51,178 nucleotides of DNA from positions 1-51,178 of the forward strand of contig JAICQL010000029.1 of NCBI GenBank assembly GCA_025937895.1. The letters are read 5' to 3'. This document shows, in pieces, positions 40,605 to 48,752 of this stretch (the stretch's first letter is position 1; each line of letters opens with the position of its first letter). The translations under genes were made by a program, and so were the position numbers. The notes under the pieces were generated by a model that was not told where the DNA came from, did no database searches, and saw only the letters and a list, made by a program, of their open reading frames with translations. The DNA comes from Polyangiaceae bacterium (GTDB taxonomy: Bacteria; Myxococcota_A; Polyangia; Polyangiales; Polyangiaceae).

Positions 40605-41993
40605 TTAGCTCCGCTGCTTTCCGAGCCGGGCTTTCAAGATCTGAAAATAGCGCCGTGCCACCCCAGCGCTATCCGCCGCGTGGGTGACATTGCCGGAATG
40701 CCTCTCCAGCAAGCTGCGTACATAGCGGCGCTCGAATTCGAGCACGACCCGCTGCCGGGCCTCTGCCAGCGGCAAGGTCAGCGCTTGCTCGATGAGCTGG
40801 TCCACGCTGAGCGGCTCTGCGCCAGCCTGCGGCTCTGCCGTACCGAGCGCCGCCAGCTCTCCCAGCGCCACCTGTCGCGCCACGGTGCTGTACAGCTCCC
40901 GCACGTTACCCGGCCAGGGGCGCTCGTCCCAGCCCAGGCGTGCGACTTGCTCGAGCGCCTGGGCGCTACCGCCCAGCTCCTGAACGAAGTGGCGCGCCAG
41001 CACCTGCACGTCGCCCCTGCGCCGGCGCAAGGGCGGCAGCTCGATGCGAGCCGTTGCGATGCGATGCAGTAGCTCCTCCCGGAAGCGGCCCGCGGCGACC
41101 TCGCGCTCGAGATCCGAGCGGGTGGTGACGAGCAGGCGGAAGTCTGTCTCTCGCGACTGCTCCGAGCCGATGCGCCGCACGCTGCGCCGCTCGAGCACGC
41201 GCAGCAGCTGGCTTTGAAGTGACAGGTCCATCTCGGCGATCTCGTTGATGAGCAGCGTGCCGCCCTGTGCCCGCTCGATGGCACCCGCTCTGCTCTCGCT
41301 CGCGCCGGGGCGAGCGCCTGCGGCATATCCGAAGAGCTCGGCCTCGAGCAGGGGGCCCGGCACTGCCATGCAGTCCAGCACGACAAACGGCCCCTGTGCC
41401 CGCCGCCCCCGCTCGTGCAGGCACTCTGCCAGGAGCTCCTTGCCGGTGCCGGTCTCACCTTCGATGACGACGGACACGTCCGATTGCGCGAGCCGCTCGC
41501 AGAACGGATAGAGCCGGCGCATCTCGGTGCTGGCACCGATGATGCGGCCCCACGAGGTCGCTGGCGAGAGCACCACCTTGAGCCCGGAGGGGGCGCTGTC
41601 CAGCCGGAGCTGGGTGGAGCCCACCTGGAGCGTGTCGCCGTCATGAGCCCAGGCTTCCACCACCTTGACCCCGTTGAGGCGCGTACCATTCTTCGAGCCG
41701 AGATCGCTCACCCTCACCCGATGGCCCTCCACGTCGAGCGCCGCATGCCGGCGAGAGACCGTGCGGTCTGTCAGAGGCAGGTCACACGTTGGCCCCTGAC
41801 CGAGCAGCGCCCGCGAGGGCTGGCTGCCATCCAGAGCAAACGTTTGCCCCTGGTCCGGGCCGCTGATCACAGTGAGCGCAAACGGCGCAGGGGCGGGGGC
41901 TGGATCGAAGCTGCCACGAAGAAGGGTAGTGACGTCGTCACCACGCGGGGCGGCTTGCACGGATCGATGAAGGTCGAGTTGTTCGTCGTGCAC
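40605..41993 (-). CDS. FHA-domain sigma-54-type AAA+ activator with altered GAFTGA loop
   Basis: A 462-residue protein, GTG start with AAGGAG at correct spacing. Residues about 40-132 are an FHA domain (ALLGQGPTCDLPLTDRTVSRRHAALDVEG, LGSKNGTRLNG), which reads phosphothreonine. Residues about 150-375 are a bacterial enhancer-binding-type AAA+ domain with Walker A GETGTGKE (179-186). Walker B is GGTLLINEIAEM, with Asn at the usual Asp position, and the loop usually ELFG..KGAFTGA reads GYAAGARPGA (226-231). The C-terminal HTH (THAADSAGVARRYFQILKARLG) is Fis-like. FHA-sigma-54 activators paired with Ser/Thr kinases are common in myxobacteria. The altered loop suggests it may not activate sigma-54 classically. 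Confidence 0.85.
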   Translation of the reverse strand: MHDEQLDLHRSVQAAPRGDDVTTLLRGSFDPAPAPAPFALTVISGPDQGQTFALDGSQPSRALLGQGPTCDLPLTDRTVSRRHAALDVEGHRVRVSDLGSKNGTRLNGVKVVEAWAHDGDTLQVGSTQLRLDSAPSGLKVVLSPATSWGRIIGASTEMRRLYPFCERLAQSDVSVVIEGETGTGKELLAECLHERGRRAQGPFVVLDCMAVPGPLLEAELFGYAAGARPGASESRAGAIERAQGGTLLINEIAEMDLSLQSQLLRVLERRSVRRIGSEQSRETDFRLLVTTRSDLEREVAAGRFREELLHRIATARIELPPLRRRRGDVQVLARHFVQELGGSAQALEQVARLGWDERPWPGNVRELYSTVARQVALGELAALGTAEPQAGAEPLSVDQLIEQALTLPLAEARQRVVLEFERRYVRSLLERHSGNVTHAADSAGVARRYFQILKARLGKQRS

Positions 41994-42188
41994 AAAAGCT
42001 CCTTGCTCTGCGCAACGAATAACACGATCGGAGACAATACATACCTGGAGCTGGAAGATCGCGGGTCAGCGCGATCGCCCGCTCTGGTACACGTGCTGGA
42101 GCTCTTCTCCGCATGAGGCAACGTTTCCACATCGGGGAGCGTGGGCACGACGCAGCTTGCTTGCGATGACTTGCTCGAAGTCGATCGT

Positions 42189-43451
42189 TCAGAGGTGATA
42201 GGTCGCGGCCTCTGCGGGGTCGCGATCCAGATGATCACTGCTGCGGGGAGCGACCCCGCACCCGGCAACTCCGCGGCTCGCTCTCCATCGTCCGTCTGTA
42301 CACGCCGGCTGTGTCCGGCCCGCACGAGCCTCCAAGACCTCAGCGAGCCGCTCGAGGCCCTGCTCGGACTCGATGCGTCCGCGCAGCTCGGCGGCTCGCG
42401 GGGCCACGGCCGCGTCGTCCAGCAGGCCACGGATCGTCCGCCGCAGCAGGAGGGGCGTGGCCTGGGCGGCCTCGAGCACGGAACCGACACCGAGCATCGT
42501 GCAGCGCGCGCCGTTGTCGGGCTGGTCGAAGCGCTGTGGGATGATGACCTGGGGCACCCCGGCCTCGAGCGCGCGGGCCGTGGTGCCGATGCCCCCGTGG
42601 TGCACCAGTAAACGCGTCTCTGGCAGTACCGCGCCCAGCGGGATGAAAGGGCACAAAAGTAGCCGCTCGGAGCTGCGGCGCGCACCGACTCCGCGTGGGC
42701 ACAACATGACCCCGGGCAGCTCGAGCTTCTCACAGCACAGCTCCGCCTGTTTCAGCGACTCTCCGAGCTGAGTATTCGCGGTGCCGAAGGTGAATACGAG
42801 CGGGCGGCCGCGCCGCTGGATGAAGGCCTGCAGCGGCGGGGGCAGTGGCACCCGCTCCGGCGGCAGCGGGAAGCCGGCGAAGTCCATCGGAGGCGCCGCG
42901 CTGGGCGGCGCCGGACAGAACCAGCGCGGAAACGCGGCGACGTGCCCGACCACATACGCTTCGTCATGAAAGGCCGTGTCCACGCGCTCCAGGCCGAAGG
43001 TGGCCCTCAGCTGGTTGACGAACGCGAGCACGCGCGGGTTCCTCGCAAACAGGTCGTAGGGTGGAGTCCGCCCGGTGTCGTAAGGCCGCAGCTTGAAGGG
43101 GGAGAGGTGCAGTCGAGCGACGCGCAACCCGTGCTTCTCTGCCACGAGATTGGATGCGCAGTAGCGGTCGCAGTTGACGATCAGGTCCACGTTGGGCGCG
43201 CGCCGGGAGAGCTCCGCGCCGATGGCCTCCGGCGAGCAGTACAGGTAGTCCTCGAAGCGCGGCACATGACGGAAGATCTCCACGGGCGGAGCAACGGCGG
43301 TGGCCTTCAAGCCGCGTGCACGAGCGCTCTCGATGAACTCTTCGTTGGTGAGCAGCTCGCAGGAGTGCCCGCGAGCCTGCAGGCGCTCGGCCACGGCGAT
43401 GAGGGGCGCCACGTCACCGACGCTGCCCAGGGATACGAATGCAATCTTCAT
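42189..43451 (-). CDS. GT-B glycosyltransferase (UGT/GT1 type)
   Basis: A 420-residue protein with the two-domain GT-B layout. The N-terminus MKIAFVSLGSVGDVAPLIAVAERLQARGHSCELLTN fits EryCIII/MGT-type enzymes. The C-terminal donor site HHGGIGTTARALEAGVPQVIIPQRFDQPDNG is clear (about 285-320). The last 40 residues (WRASRGVAGCGV on) look like read-through sequence and may mark a degraded 3' end. It should transfer an activated sugar to a small molecule, lipid or peptide. It lies on the minus strand beside a second glycosyltransferase and divergent from the peptide gene at 45010. Confidence 0.85.
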   Translation of the reverse strand: MKIAFVSLGSVGDVAPLIAVAERLQARGHSCELLTNEEFIESARARGLKATAVAPPVEIFRHVPRFEDYLYCSPEAIGAELSRRAPNVDLIVNCDRYCASNLVAEKHGLRVARLHLSPFKLRPYDTGRTPPYDLFARNPRVLAFVNQLRATFGLERVDTAFHDEAYVVGHVAAFPRWFCPAPPSAAPPMDFAGFPLPPERVPLPPPLQAFIQRRGRPLVFTFGTANTQLGESLKQAELCCEKLELPGVMLCPRGVGARRSSERLLLCPFIPLGAVLPETRLLVHHGGIGTTARALEAGVPQVIIPQRFDQPDNGARCTMLGVGSVLEAAQATPLLLRRTIRGLLDDAAVAPRAAELRGRIESEQGLERLAEVLEARAGRTQPACTDGRWRASRGVAGCGVAPRSSDHLDRDPAEAATYHL

Positions 43452-43479
43452 GTGGGTCTGTTCCGGGGAGAGGTCGGGC

Positions 43480-44856
43480 TCACGCGGCTGCCGTCCGCTC
43501 CACGCGCCCCCCGAGCAGGCGCTCCACGAAGCGAACCGCGTGCGGCTCGTGCTGCCACATCTCGAAGCAAGCCTTCATCTGGGCGCAGGCACTGGTGATG
43601 GTGGCGGAGGAGCTGACCTCCGTCACGGCAGCGTCGAGGAGGGCCGGGGTCAGCTGCTCCACGTCGAGCGCCGTGCCCAGCCCGTGGTGCTGGATGAGCG
43701 CTGCGTTCCGGGGCTGATCGAGCCCGAGCGGCAGCGCGAGCATGCGCACGCCGTGCGCCGCGCACTCCTTGATGCTGTTGAAGCCCGCGTGGGTCAAGGC
43801 CAGGCTGGCCTTGCGCAGCAGGGCGAGCTGTGGCGCGCACTCGACCAGCAGCACCCGGGGTGACGAGCAGCGCAAGGCCTGCCTGTGCTGGGAGCTGCAG
43901 GCCAGCACCAGGAAGAAGTCTGTGCGCGCGGAGAACACGTCCACGACTCGCTGCAGGACGTCGAGGGTGCGGGCATGGCGGTGCGTCTGGGTGCCCAGTG
44001 AGCAGAAGGCGAGGGGGCGGTCCCCGGGCAGCGCCTGCCAGGGAAAGTCCGGCTCCTTCCGGTCGTGATCGATACAGGGCCCGACCCAGCTGAGGTTCGC
44101 GGCCCCGGCGCGAGCAAAGTCGAAAGCCTCCGGGCAGAAGACCATGCGCGGCCCGCGAGCAACCGGCGCATAGAGCACATCGTAGTCGTACGCGACGTTC
44201 GTCCCCAGCCGGCGCTGCAGCTCTTCGGTCAGGAGCGCGGGAAAGTGCCAGCTAGCCCACGCAAACACCGTGTCGGGCGCGCGCCGGGCGCGCTCGCGAA
44301 GCGCGGCAATCTCAGCTAGCTCGCGCGCCCATGCCTCGCGGATGAGCGGCAGGTTCTCGGCGCTCGGCGGCAGCAGCAAGTGAGGCGGAGGCACACTGGG
44401 ATCCTGCTCACGCGGCAGATCCGTCTCGTACAGCGCCCAGGGAATGCACGCCGCGGCTGCAAGCGTACCGAAAGCAGAGTACAGGCTGTCGAACAGGATC
44501 AGCGCCGGGTTGTAGCTACGGAGTGTCGCTTGAAACGTGGCAATGAAGTGGGCCACCGCGCTCTCGAAGGCCGCGCGATGGGGCAGGTAGTCAAACAGCG
44601 TCGGCTCGGCACAGGGCCGGGCTGCCGACAGATTGGCGTACTCGTAGCCCAGCGCGCGCATCGGCTGCTCGAACGTGCGCACCCCCGCGAAGACGACGCG
44701 ATAGTTGCGCTCGCGCAGTTGCCTGGCCAGGGCGAGCAGGGTGACGACATGGCCGTATTCGGGCCACACCACGATCAGGATCGTGGGACCCGAGCAGCGT
44801 GAGGGGGCGCCGTGGTCCGCTCCCGCCTTCGGCGCGGACACGATGGGCGGAGACAT
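43480..44856 (-). CDS. GT-B glycosyltransferase (MGT/CrtX-like)
   Basis: A 458-residue protein. After a short Pro/Ala start, PTILIVVWPEYGHVVTLLALARQLRERNYRVVFAG is the GT-B acceptor domain. LSWVGPCIDHDRKEPDFPW and FCSLGTQTHRHARTLDVLQRVVDVFS are linker and donor-domain strands, and THAGFNSIKECAAHGVRMLALPLGLDQPRNAALIQHHGLG is the donor-sugar site. This is the most distinct of the four glycosyltransferases (THAGFNS rather than HHGGIGT), close to the carotenoid/macrolide type. No clear ribosome site precedes the ATG. It lies 28 bases upstream of the other minus-strand glycosyltransferase. Confidence 0.85.
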   Translation of the reverse strand: MSPPIVSAPKAGADHGAPSRCSGPTILIVVWPEYGHVVTLLALARQLRERNYRVVFAGVRTFEQPMRALGYEYANLSAARPCAEPTLFDYLPHRAAFESAVAHFIATFQATLRSYNPALILFDSLYSAFGTLAAAACIPWALYETDLPREQDPSVPPPHLLLPPSAENLPLIREAWARELAEIAALRERARRAPDTVFAWASWHFPALLTEELQRRLGTNVAYDYDVLYAPVARGPRMVFCPEAFDFARAGAANLSWVGPCIDHDRKEPDFPWQALPGDRPLAFCSLGTQTHRHARTLDVLQRVVDVFSARTDFFLVLACSSQHRQALRCSSPRVLLVECAPQLALLRKASLALTHAGFNSIKECAAHGVRMLALPLGLDQPRNAALIQHHGLGTALDVEQLTPALLDAAVTEVSSSATITSACAQMKACFEMWQHEPHAVRFVERLLGGRVERTAAA

Positions 44857-45009
44857 GGCCGGGCTATCGAGGCGCCGCGAGGCCGAGTTGCGCGAAATTC
44901 TTCGAGCTCACGAGGAACTGGGACGCATCGAAAGGCGCGCAACTGCTCGGCGGTCCCACCGATAGGAGGGCACTGGCGCTCGCTGAGCGCAACATCAAGG
45001 ACACAGCAG

Positions 45010-45459
45010 ATGAAGAACGACAACCAGGCCGCTCTCGAGCTATTCAGCAACTACTCCGACTTCATGCTGACGGAGGACGAGCTGTTGGCCATCCACGGCG
45101 GGGCCACCAACAGCGGTAGCGCCAGCACCAGCTCCACGACCTCCGGCGGCGACGGTGGCGCCAGCGTCAGCGCTCCGCCTCCGGCTCCGCCCCCGGCTCC
45201 GCCGCCCCAGGCTCCGCCGGCTCCGCCGAACCTGAGCCCCGCCAACGTGTCCGTTGGGGTGACCGTCGACCTTACGCCCTCGGTACACGAGGTCACGCAC
45301 GCAGTGGTGAACTCGGATTCCGCCGGTGCACTGGATAACTTCGTTACTCACGCCATCGAGGCGGTGGACAACTTCTTCTTCGGCCCCGACACCCCCTCCG
45401 CACCGCCGGACGCTGGTGGCGCTGGCGGCGCTCACGGCGCCGGAGGCAGCGGGGGCTGA
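45010..45459 (+). CDS. Double-glycine-leader precursor peptide (RiPP/bacteriocin-like)
   Basis: A 149-residue protein with AAGGA eight bases before its ATG. Residues 1-31 look like a bacteriocin-type leader: acidic/hydrophobic helix, then LTEDELLAIHGG followed by Ala, the processing site of C39-peptidase (double-glycine) exporters. The mature part has a Ser/Thr-rich stretch (33-54), a Pro-rich run (55-75), a hydrophobic/amphipathic part (76-125) and a Gly-rich end (136-149), without Cys. Length and composition are unlike classic class II bacteriocins. The Ser/Thr and Pro segments could be sites for O-glycosylation. It is surrounded by four glycosyltransferase genes, a CPBP protease and an HlyD-type adaptor. 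The substrate role is inferred. Confidence 0.7.
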   Translation: MKNDNQAALELFSNYSDFMLTEDELLAIHGGATNSGSASTSSTTSGGDGGASVSAPPPAPPPAPPPQAPPAPPNLSPANVSVGVTVDLTPSVHEVTHAVVNSDSAGALDNFVTHAIEAVDNFFFGPDTPSAPPDAGGAGGAHGAGGSGG

Positions 45460-45483
45460 GCGAATCAGGTCCCTCGTCGGCAA

Positions 45484-45519
45484 CGCGACGGAGGTCGGTA
45501 TGGAGCGACCTCTGTCGCG
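45484..45519 (+). terminator. 14-bp hairpin after the precursor gene
   Basis: CGCGACGGAGGTCG and CGACCTCTGTCGCG pair over 14 bp (one G-U) with an 8-nt loop, 24 bases past the precursor stop codon. Such a hairpin can partly stop transcription or protect the 3' end of the peptide mRNA, giving more precursor than downstream enzymes. There is no U-tract. Confidence 0.6.
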
Positions 45520-45551
45520 AACGACGGGCCCCGCACCTGGGAGTTCATGAT

Positions 45552-45713
45552 ATGCAAGCTGAAATGGAGCGGAGCCCAGCGCCCGTGAGCCCCCTACCGC
45601 AGACCTCCGAGAGCCGACTGCACCGGGTGAGGGCCTGGACCCTCGCCCCCACAATCGGTGGCGCCTTCCTGCGCCGCCGATCTGCCGTCAGCCAAGCTCC
45701 AGCGGGATGGTAA
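45552..45713 (+). pseudogene. Duplicate of the N-terminus of the CPBP gene
   Basis: A 53-codon ORF whose residues 5-37 (MERSPAPVSPLPQTSE on) match the start of the following CPBP protein at 17 of 33 positions, including the shared VRAWTL.PT stretch. After that it diverges and stops at 45711, one base before the CPBP start codon region. It looks like the leftover of a tandem duplication. It may still be translated and give coupling to the next gene. Confidence 0.5.
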
Positions 45714-45714
45714 G

Positions 45715-46620
45715 GTGGAGCAGCTGGCGACTCCCGTGAGCGCCGCGCCGCAGAGCGCCGAAAGGCGGCGCTCCGGAGTGAGAGCGTGGACGCTCATCCC
45801 CACCTACCTGGGCTCGCTCTTCGCTGGAGCTCTCCTCAAACGTGGTCTCGGGCTCTCGGAATACGTCGCGCTTCAGCTAACCAACGCGGTCACGTTCTCC
45901 GCGCTGTTCATCTGGTGGTTCGTGCTGACCGCACCCCGGCCCCGCTCCGTGCGCGCGGCGATGGGGCAGCCTCTCGGGCTCGCTGGCTGCGGGTTGGCGA
46001 TGGCGATGGGATTGGGGGTGAGCTGCCTGGGATACATCGAGTTGCTCTCCAGCAACTTTCGGGAGCTCTGGTATGCGGCGAGCACCGGTGGCACCTCTAT
46101 CATTCGACTGACGGGTGCTGACCCAGCGAACCTGGTCGCGTTCCTGTTCCTGGTGGTGGTGGGGCCGCTGGTCGAGGAGTTGGTGTTCCGTGCCACGCTC
46201 TTTCGTGCCTGGCGTGCGCGCTGGAATCCCACCGTGGCAGTGCTGGCCAGCAGTGTCGCCTTTGCCGTGCTCCACCCGCAGAAGGTGGAGTCGTTTCTCA
46301 GCGCACTGGCATACGTACTGCTCTACACGCGCACTCGCTCCCTGTGGGCAAGTGTGCTGGCCCACAGCCTGGGCAACGCTACGGTGGCGGCGCTGGGCGC
46401 GCTGCACTACTTCTGGCCGTCGCCGAAGCTCGTCCTCAGCGGTTCGGTGGAGCACGCTACGTTCGCGCTGGCCCTGCTGAGCGGAGCCGGCATCTGGCTG
46501 CACTTCGTGATCAAGAGCTGGCGGACCCTCGGTGCGCCGCTGTCGCCGGAATCAGTGCCGGCCACGTCAGCGCTACCCACAGCGCCCGCGGAGCTGCGCA
46601 CCGGCAGCCAGCTCGGCTGA
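45715..46620 (+). CDS. CPBP (Abi/CAAX-like) intramembrane metalloprotease
   Basis: 301 residues from the GTG at 45715; the frame is open to 45658, but the GTG aligns with the start of the duplicated copy upstream. It has about seven to eight hydrophobic segments. The four family motifs are present: EELVFR (Glu154, Glu155, Arg159), FAVLH (His187) and HSLGN (His217, Asn221). The CPBP family includes CAAX proteases and bacteriocin-associated Abi proteins (self-immunity or peptide processing). Its place right after a double-glycine peptide gene fits either role. The C-terminal 30 residues are Pro/Ser-rich. Confidence 0.82.
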   Translation: MEQLATPVSAAPQSAERRRSGVRAWTLIPTYLGSLFAGALLKRGLGLSEYVALQLTNAVTFSALFIWWFVLTAPRPRSVRAAMGQPLGLAGCGLAMAMGLGVSCLGYIELLSSNFRELWYAASTGGTSIIRLTGADPANLVAFLFLVVVGPLVEELVFRATLFRAWRARWNPTVAVLASSVAFAVLHPQKVESFLSALAYVLLYTRTRSLWASVLAHSLGNATVAALGALHYFWPSPKLVLSGSVEHATFALALLSGAGIWLHFVIKSWRTLGAPLSPESVPATSALPTAPAELRTGSQLG

Positions 46621-46729
46621 GCGCGGGCCCGACGTTGTGGCGAAACCGGCTTGGCCGGTGGCCGACAAGACGTCATCTCGTCGTTCGGGGTCGCTGACGG
46701 CTCGCTCCGCGCCACGTGAAAGGGACACC

Positions 46730-47482
46730 GTGAACCCCAGCTCCATTGCACAGCTCACTCACCCGGCCGCGCTGTTCGCGCAGACCGCCGCAACGGTCGT
46801 CGCGGAAGTCCGCCGCAAGCTGTACGTGCCGGATTGCGCCGATGACGACGTGGAGGCCGAGTTCGTCGCGCTCCGCCAGCGTATCGAAGCTTACCGCCCC
46901 GAGTTCTGCGCCCTCTTTGCCTCTGCCCTGCTCGAACGGCTCGGGGCAGAAGGGCTGCAGCAAATGCTGGACGGGCTGAAGACCGAAGCAGCCCAGCGTT
47001 ATCTCGAGGTTGCCGAGCACATCCGGCTGGAGCTGGAGCAGAGCGTTCCGGCACTGAAGCAGAAGCTGACGGCGGCCGCGAAGAGCGCGCTCGAGAGCTC
47101 TGCGCCGAGCCCTGCCATCAGCCGGGCTCAGCAGAGCGCGCTGAGCCTCGCTCGAGCTGTCGGCATCGAGGGCGCATTGAACGGGCTGGCCCGGTCCGTG
47201 ACCTTGCAGGTGTTGCTCGAGCAGGGCGGCAACGCCACCCAAGCGCAGCTGCTGGTGAGCCCCGAGGCGCAGCGGATTCAGGGGATCCTGCTGGGAATGC
47301 TGGCGGGGTTTCACGCTCGCCTCTTCATCCGCCACGTCGGGGAGGCGCACGTCTCGGTGGTGGTGGCGGAGCTGGAGCGAAAGCCGCTGCGGGACTACGT
47401 ATCCGCGCGCACCGCAATCCGACCAGCACTTCACCGCGGGCTGAATCAGCTGATCGTGCGCATGCTTTCGGAGGTGTTGTGA
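46730..47482 (+). CDS. Unrecognised 250-residue helical protein
   Basis: GTG at 46730 with AAAGGG upstream. The protein is almost all helix, rich in Ala/Leu/Glu/Arg, with no signal peptide or membrane segment. Residues about 55-120 (ERLGAEGLQQMLDGLKTEAAQRYLEVAEHIRLELEQS) are amphipathic and partly coiled-coil-like. The end (LGMLAGFHARLFIRHVGEAHVSVVVAELERKP) is compact and may be a second domain. I do not recognise the family. It ends one base before the start of the next glycosyltransferase (strong RBS GGAGG inside its 3' end), so the two are probably co-translated. It could be a partner or scaffold for the glycosyltransferases. Confidence 0.6.
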   Translation: MNPSSIAQLTHPAALFAQTAATVVAEVRRKLYVPDCADDDVEAEFVALRQRIEAYRPEFCALFASALLERLGAEGLQQMLDGLKTEAAQRYLEVAEHIRLELEQSVPALKQKLTAAAKSALESSAPSPAISRAQQSALSLARAVGIEGALNGLARSVTLQVLLEQGGNATQAQLLVSPEAQRIQGILLGMLAGFHARLFIRHVGEAHVSVVVAELERKPLRDYVSARTAIRPALHRGLNQLIVRMLSEVL

Positions 47483-47483
47483 A

Positions 47484-48749
47484 ATGAGCCTCGTCGTCAC
47501 CAAGCCAAAGATCGTACTCGCCGGGATTGGTACCAAGGGCGATCTGTTCCCGCTGCTGGCGCTGGGGCGAGAGCTCGTGCAGCGCGGTCATCGCTGTCAT
47601 CTGCTCGGTAACGAAGGCGTGGGCACGCTGGCGGCGAGCCACGGGCTGGGCTTCACCCCCGTCACCGTGGAGCAGACGGACAACACGGTGAGCCTCGAGG
47701 AGAACCTGACGCACCACATCTTTCCGTCTTTCCGCCCCACGCTGGCCTACTTTCGCGAGCAGATGGCGCTGGGGCAGCCGCTCTTGGTGGTCAACTCGAG
47801 CCCGTCCTGCGCGACGAATCTCTCGGCTGAAAAATACGGGCTGCCAGTGTACCGCATCCACCTGGCCCCGAACAACTTGCGTTCCCTGGTCCGGCCGCCC
47901 TGGCCGTGGCGCGAGAAGGTGGAGGGGCCGCTCGCGGCCACGTATCGCAAGCACTACTTGCCGAGGGTGTTCGCGAAGCTCAACCGCTCGAAGGTGTTCA
48001 TTCCTCGCCTCCAGCCGTTTCGGGCGGAGCTGGGTCTCCCTCCGGTCGACACGCTCCCGGAGATCGATCGTGTGGTGTGCGGTCGCCTCGGCTTCTTTCC
48101 CGCCTGGTACGCCGAGCCTGCGGCAGACTGGCCGCAGCCGTTTGAGCTCGCTGGTTTCCCGCTGCCGCCGACGACGGGGACGTTGCCGGGCGAGCTCATC
48201 GACTTCGTACGGCGCGAGGGCAAGCCCATCGTCTTCACTCCCGGAACGGGGGTGCCCGATGTGGCGCTGTTCTTCCAGCAGGCTCGGCAGTGCTGCGAGG
48301 CGCTCGGTCTGCCCGGGGTCTTCTTGAGTCGGCACTATCGTGCTCCGGCGCAGCTGGGCAACAGGCTCCGACACTTCGAGTTTCTCGACCTGCAGCTGGT
48401 GCTGCAGCAAGCGGCCCTGCTGGTCCATCACGGCGGCATCGGCACCACCGCCCGCGCCTTCCAGGCTGGCGTGCCACAGGTCATCCGGGCGCGGATGTAT
48501 GATCAACCCGACAATGGCGAGCGCGTCCAGCGGCTCGGCGCTGGACGCTACCTGTTCGGCGAAGGCGATACCACTGAAGCACTGATCGCGGCCGCAAAGC
48601 ACCTGACCTCCAGCGCCCAGGTCCAGCGCCGGGTCGAGCACTTTCGGGCTGCGCTCGCAGCCTCAGGCGACGGCATTCCCCGCGCCGCGGACTGGATCGA
48701 GCGCGTCTTGACGAAGGCAGCGCCCTCCGGGCTGCAGCTGGCGAGCTGA
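47484..48749 (+). CDS. GT-B glycosyltransferase (UGT/GT1 type)
   Basis: A 421-residue protein with GGAGG 9 bases upstream of its ATG. It starts KPKIVLAGIGTKGDLFPLLALGRELVQRGHRCHLLGN, with HHGGIGTTARAFQAGVPQVIRARMYDQPDNGERVQRLGAG in the donor domain. It resembles the gene at 42189 and especially the next gene, so these are paralogues from duplication. It is probably soluble or membrane-associated in the cytoplasm and uses a nucleotide sugar. The acceptor is unknown; the precursor peptide or a lipid carrier are candidates. Confidence 0.88.
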   Translation: MSLVVTKPKIVLAGIGTKGDLFPLLALGRELVQRGHRCHLLGNEGVGTLAASHGLGFTPVTVEQTDNTVSLEENLTHHIFPSFRPTLAYFREQMALGQPLLVVNSSPSCATNLSAEKYGLPVYRIHLAPNNLRSLVRPPWPWREKVEGPLAATYRKHYLPRVFAKLNRSKVFIPRLQPFRAELGLPPVDTLPEIDRVVCGRLGFFPAWYAEPAADWPQPFELAGFPLPPTTGTLPGELIDFVRREGKPIVFTPGTGVPDVALFFQQARQCCEALGLPGVFLSRHYRAPAQLGNRLRHFEFLDLQLVLQQAALLVHHGGIGTTARAFQAGVPQVIRARMYDQPDNGERVQRLGAGRYLFGEGDTTEALIAAAKHLTSSAQVQRRVEHFRAALAASGDGIPRAADWIERVLTKAAPSGLQLAS

Positions 48750-48752
48750 ACC

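Noticed and set aside
44857..45009. A sigma-54 promoter (GGCAC...CGCT) in front of the precursor gene
   Set aside because: The GG and GC elements are one base too far apart and the -12 element lacks TTGC.
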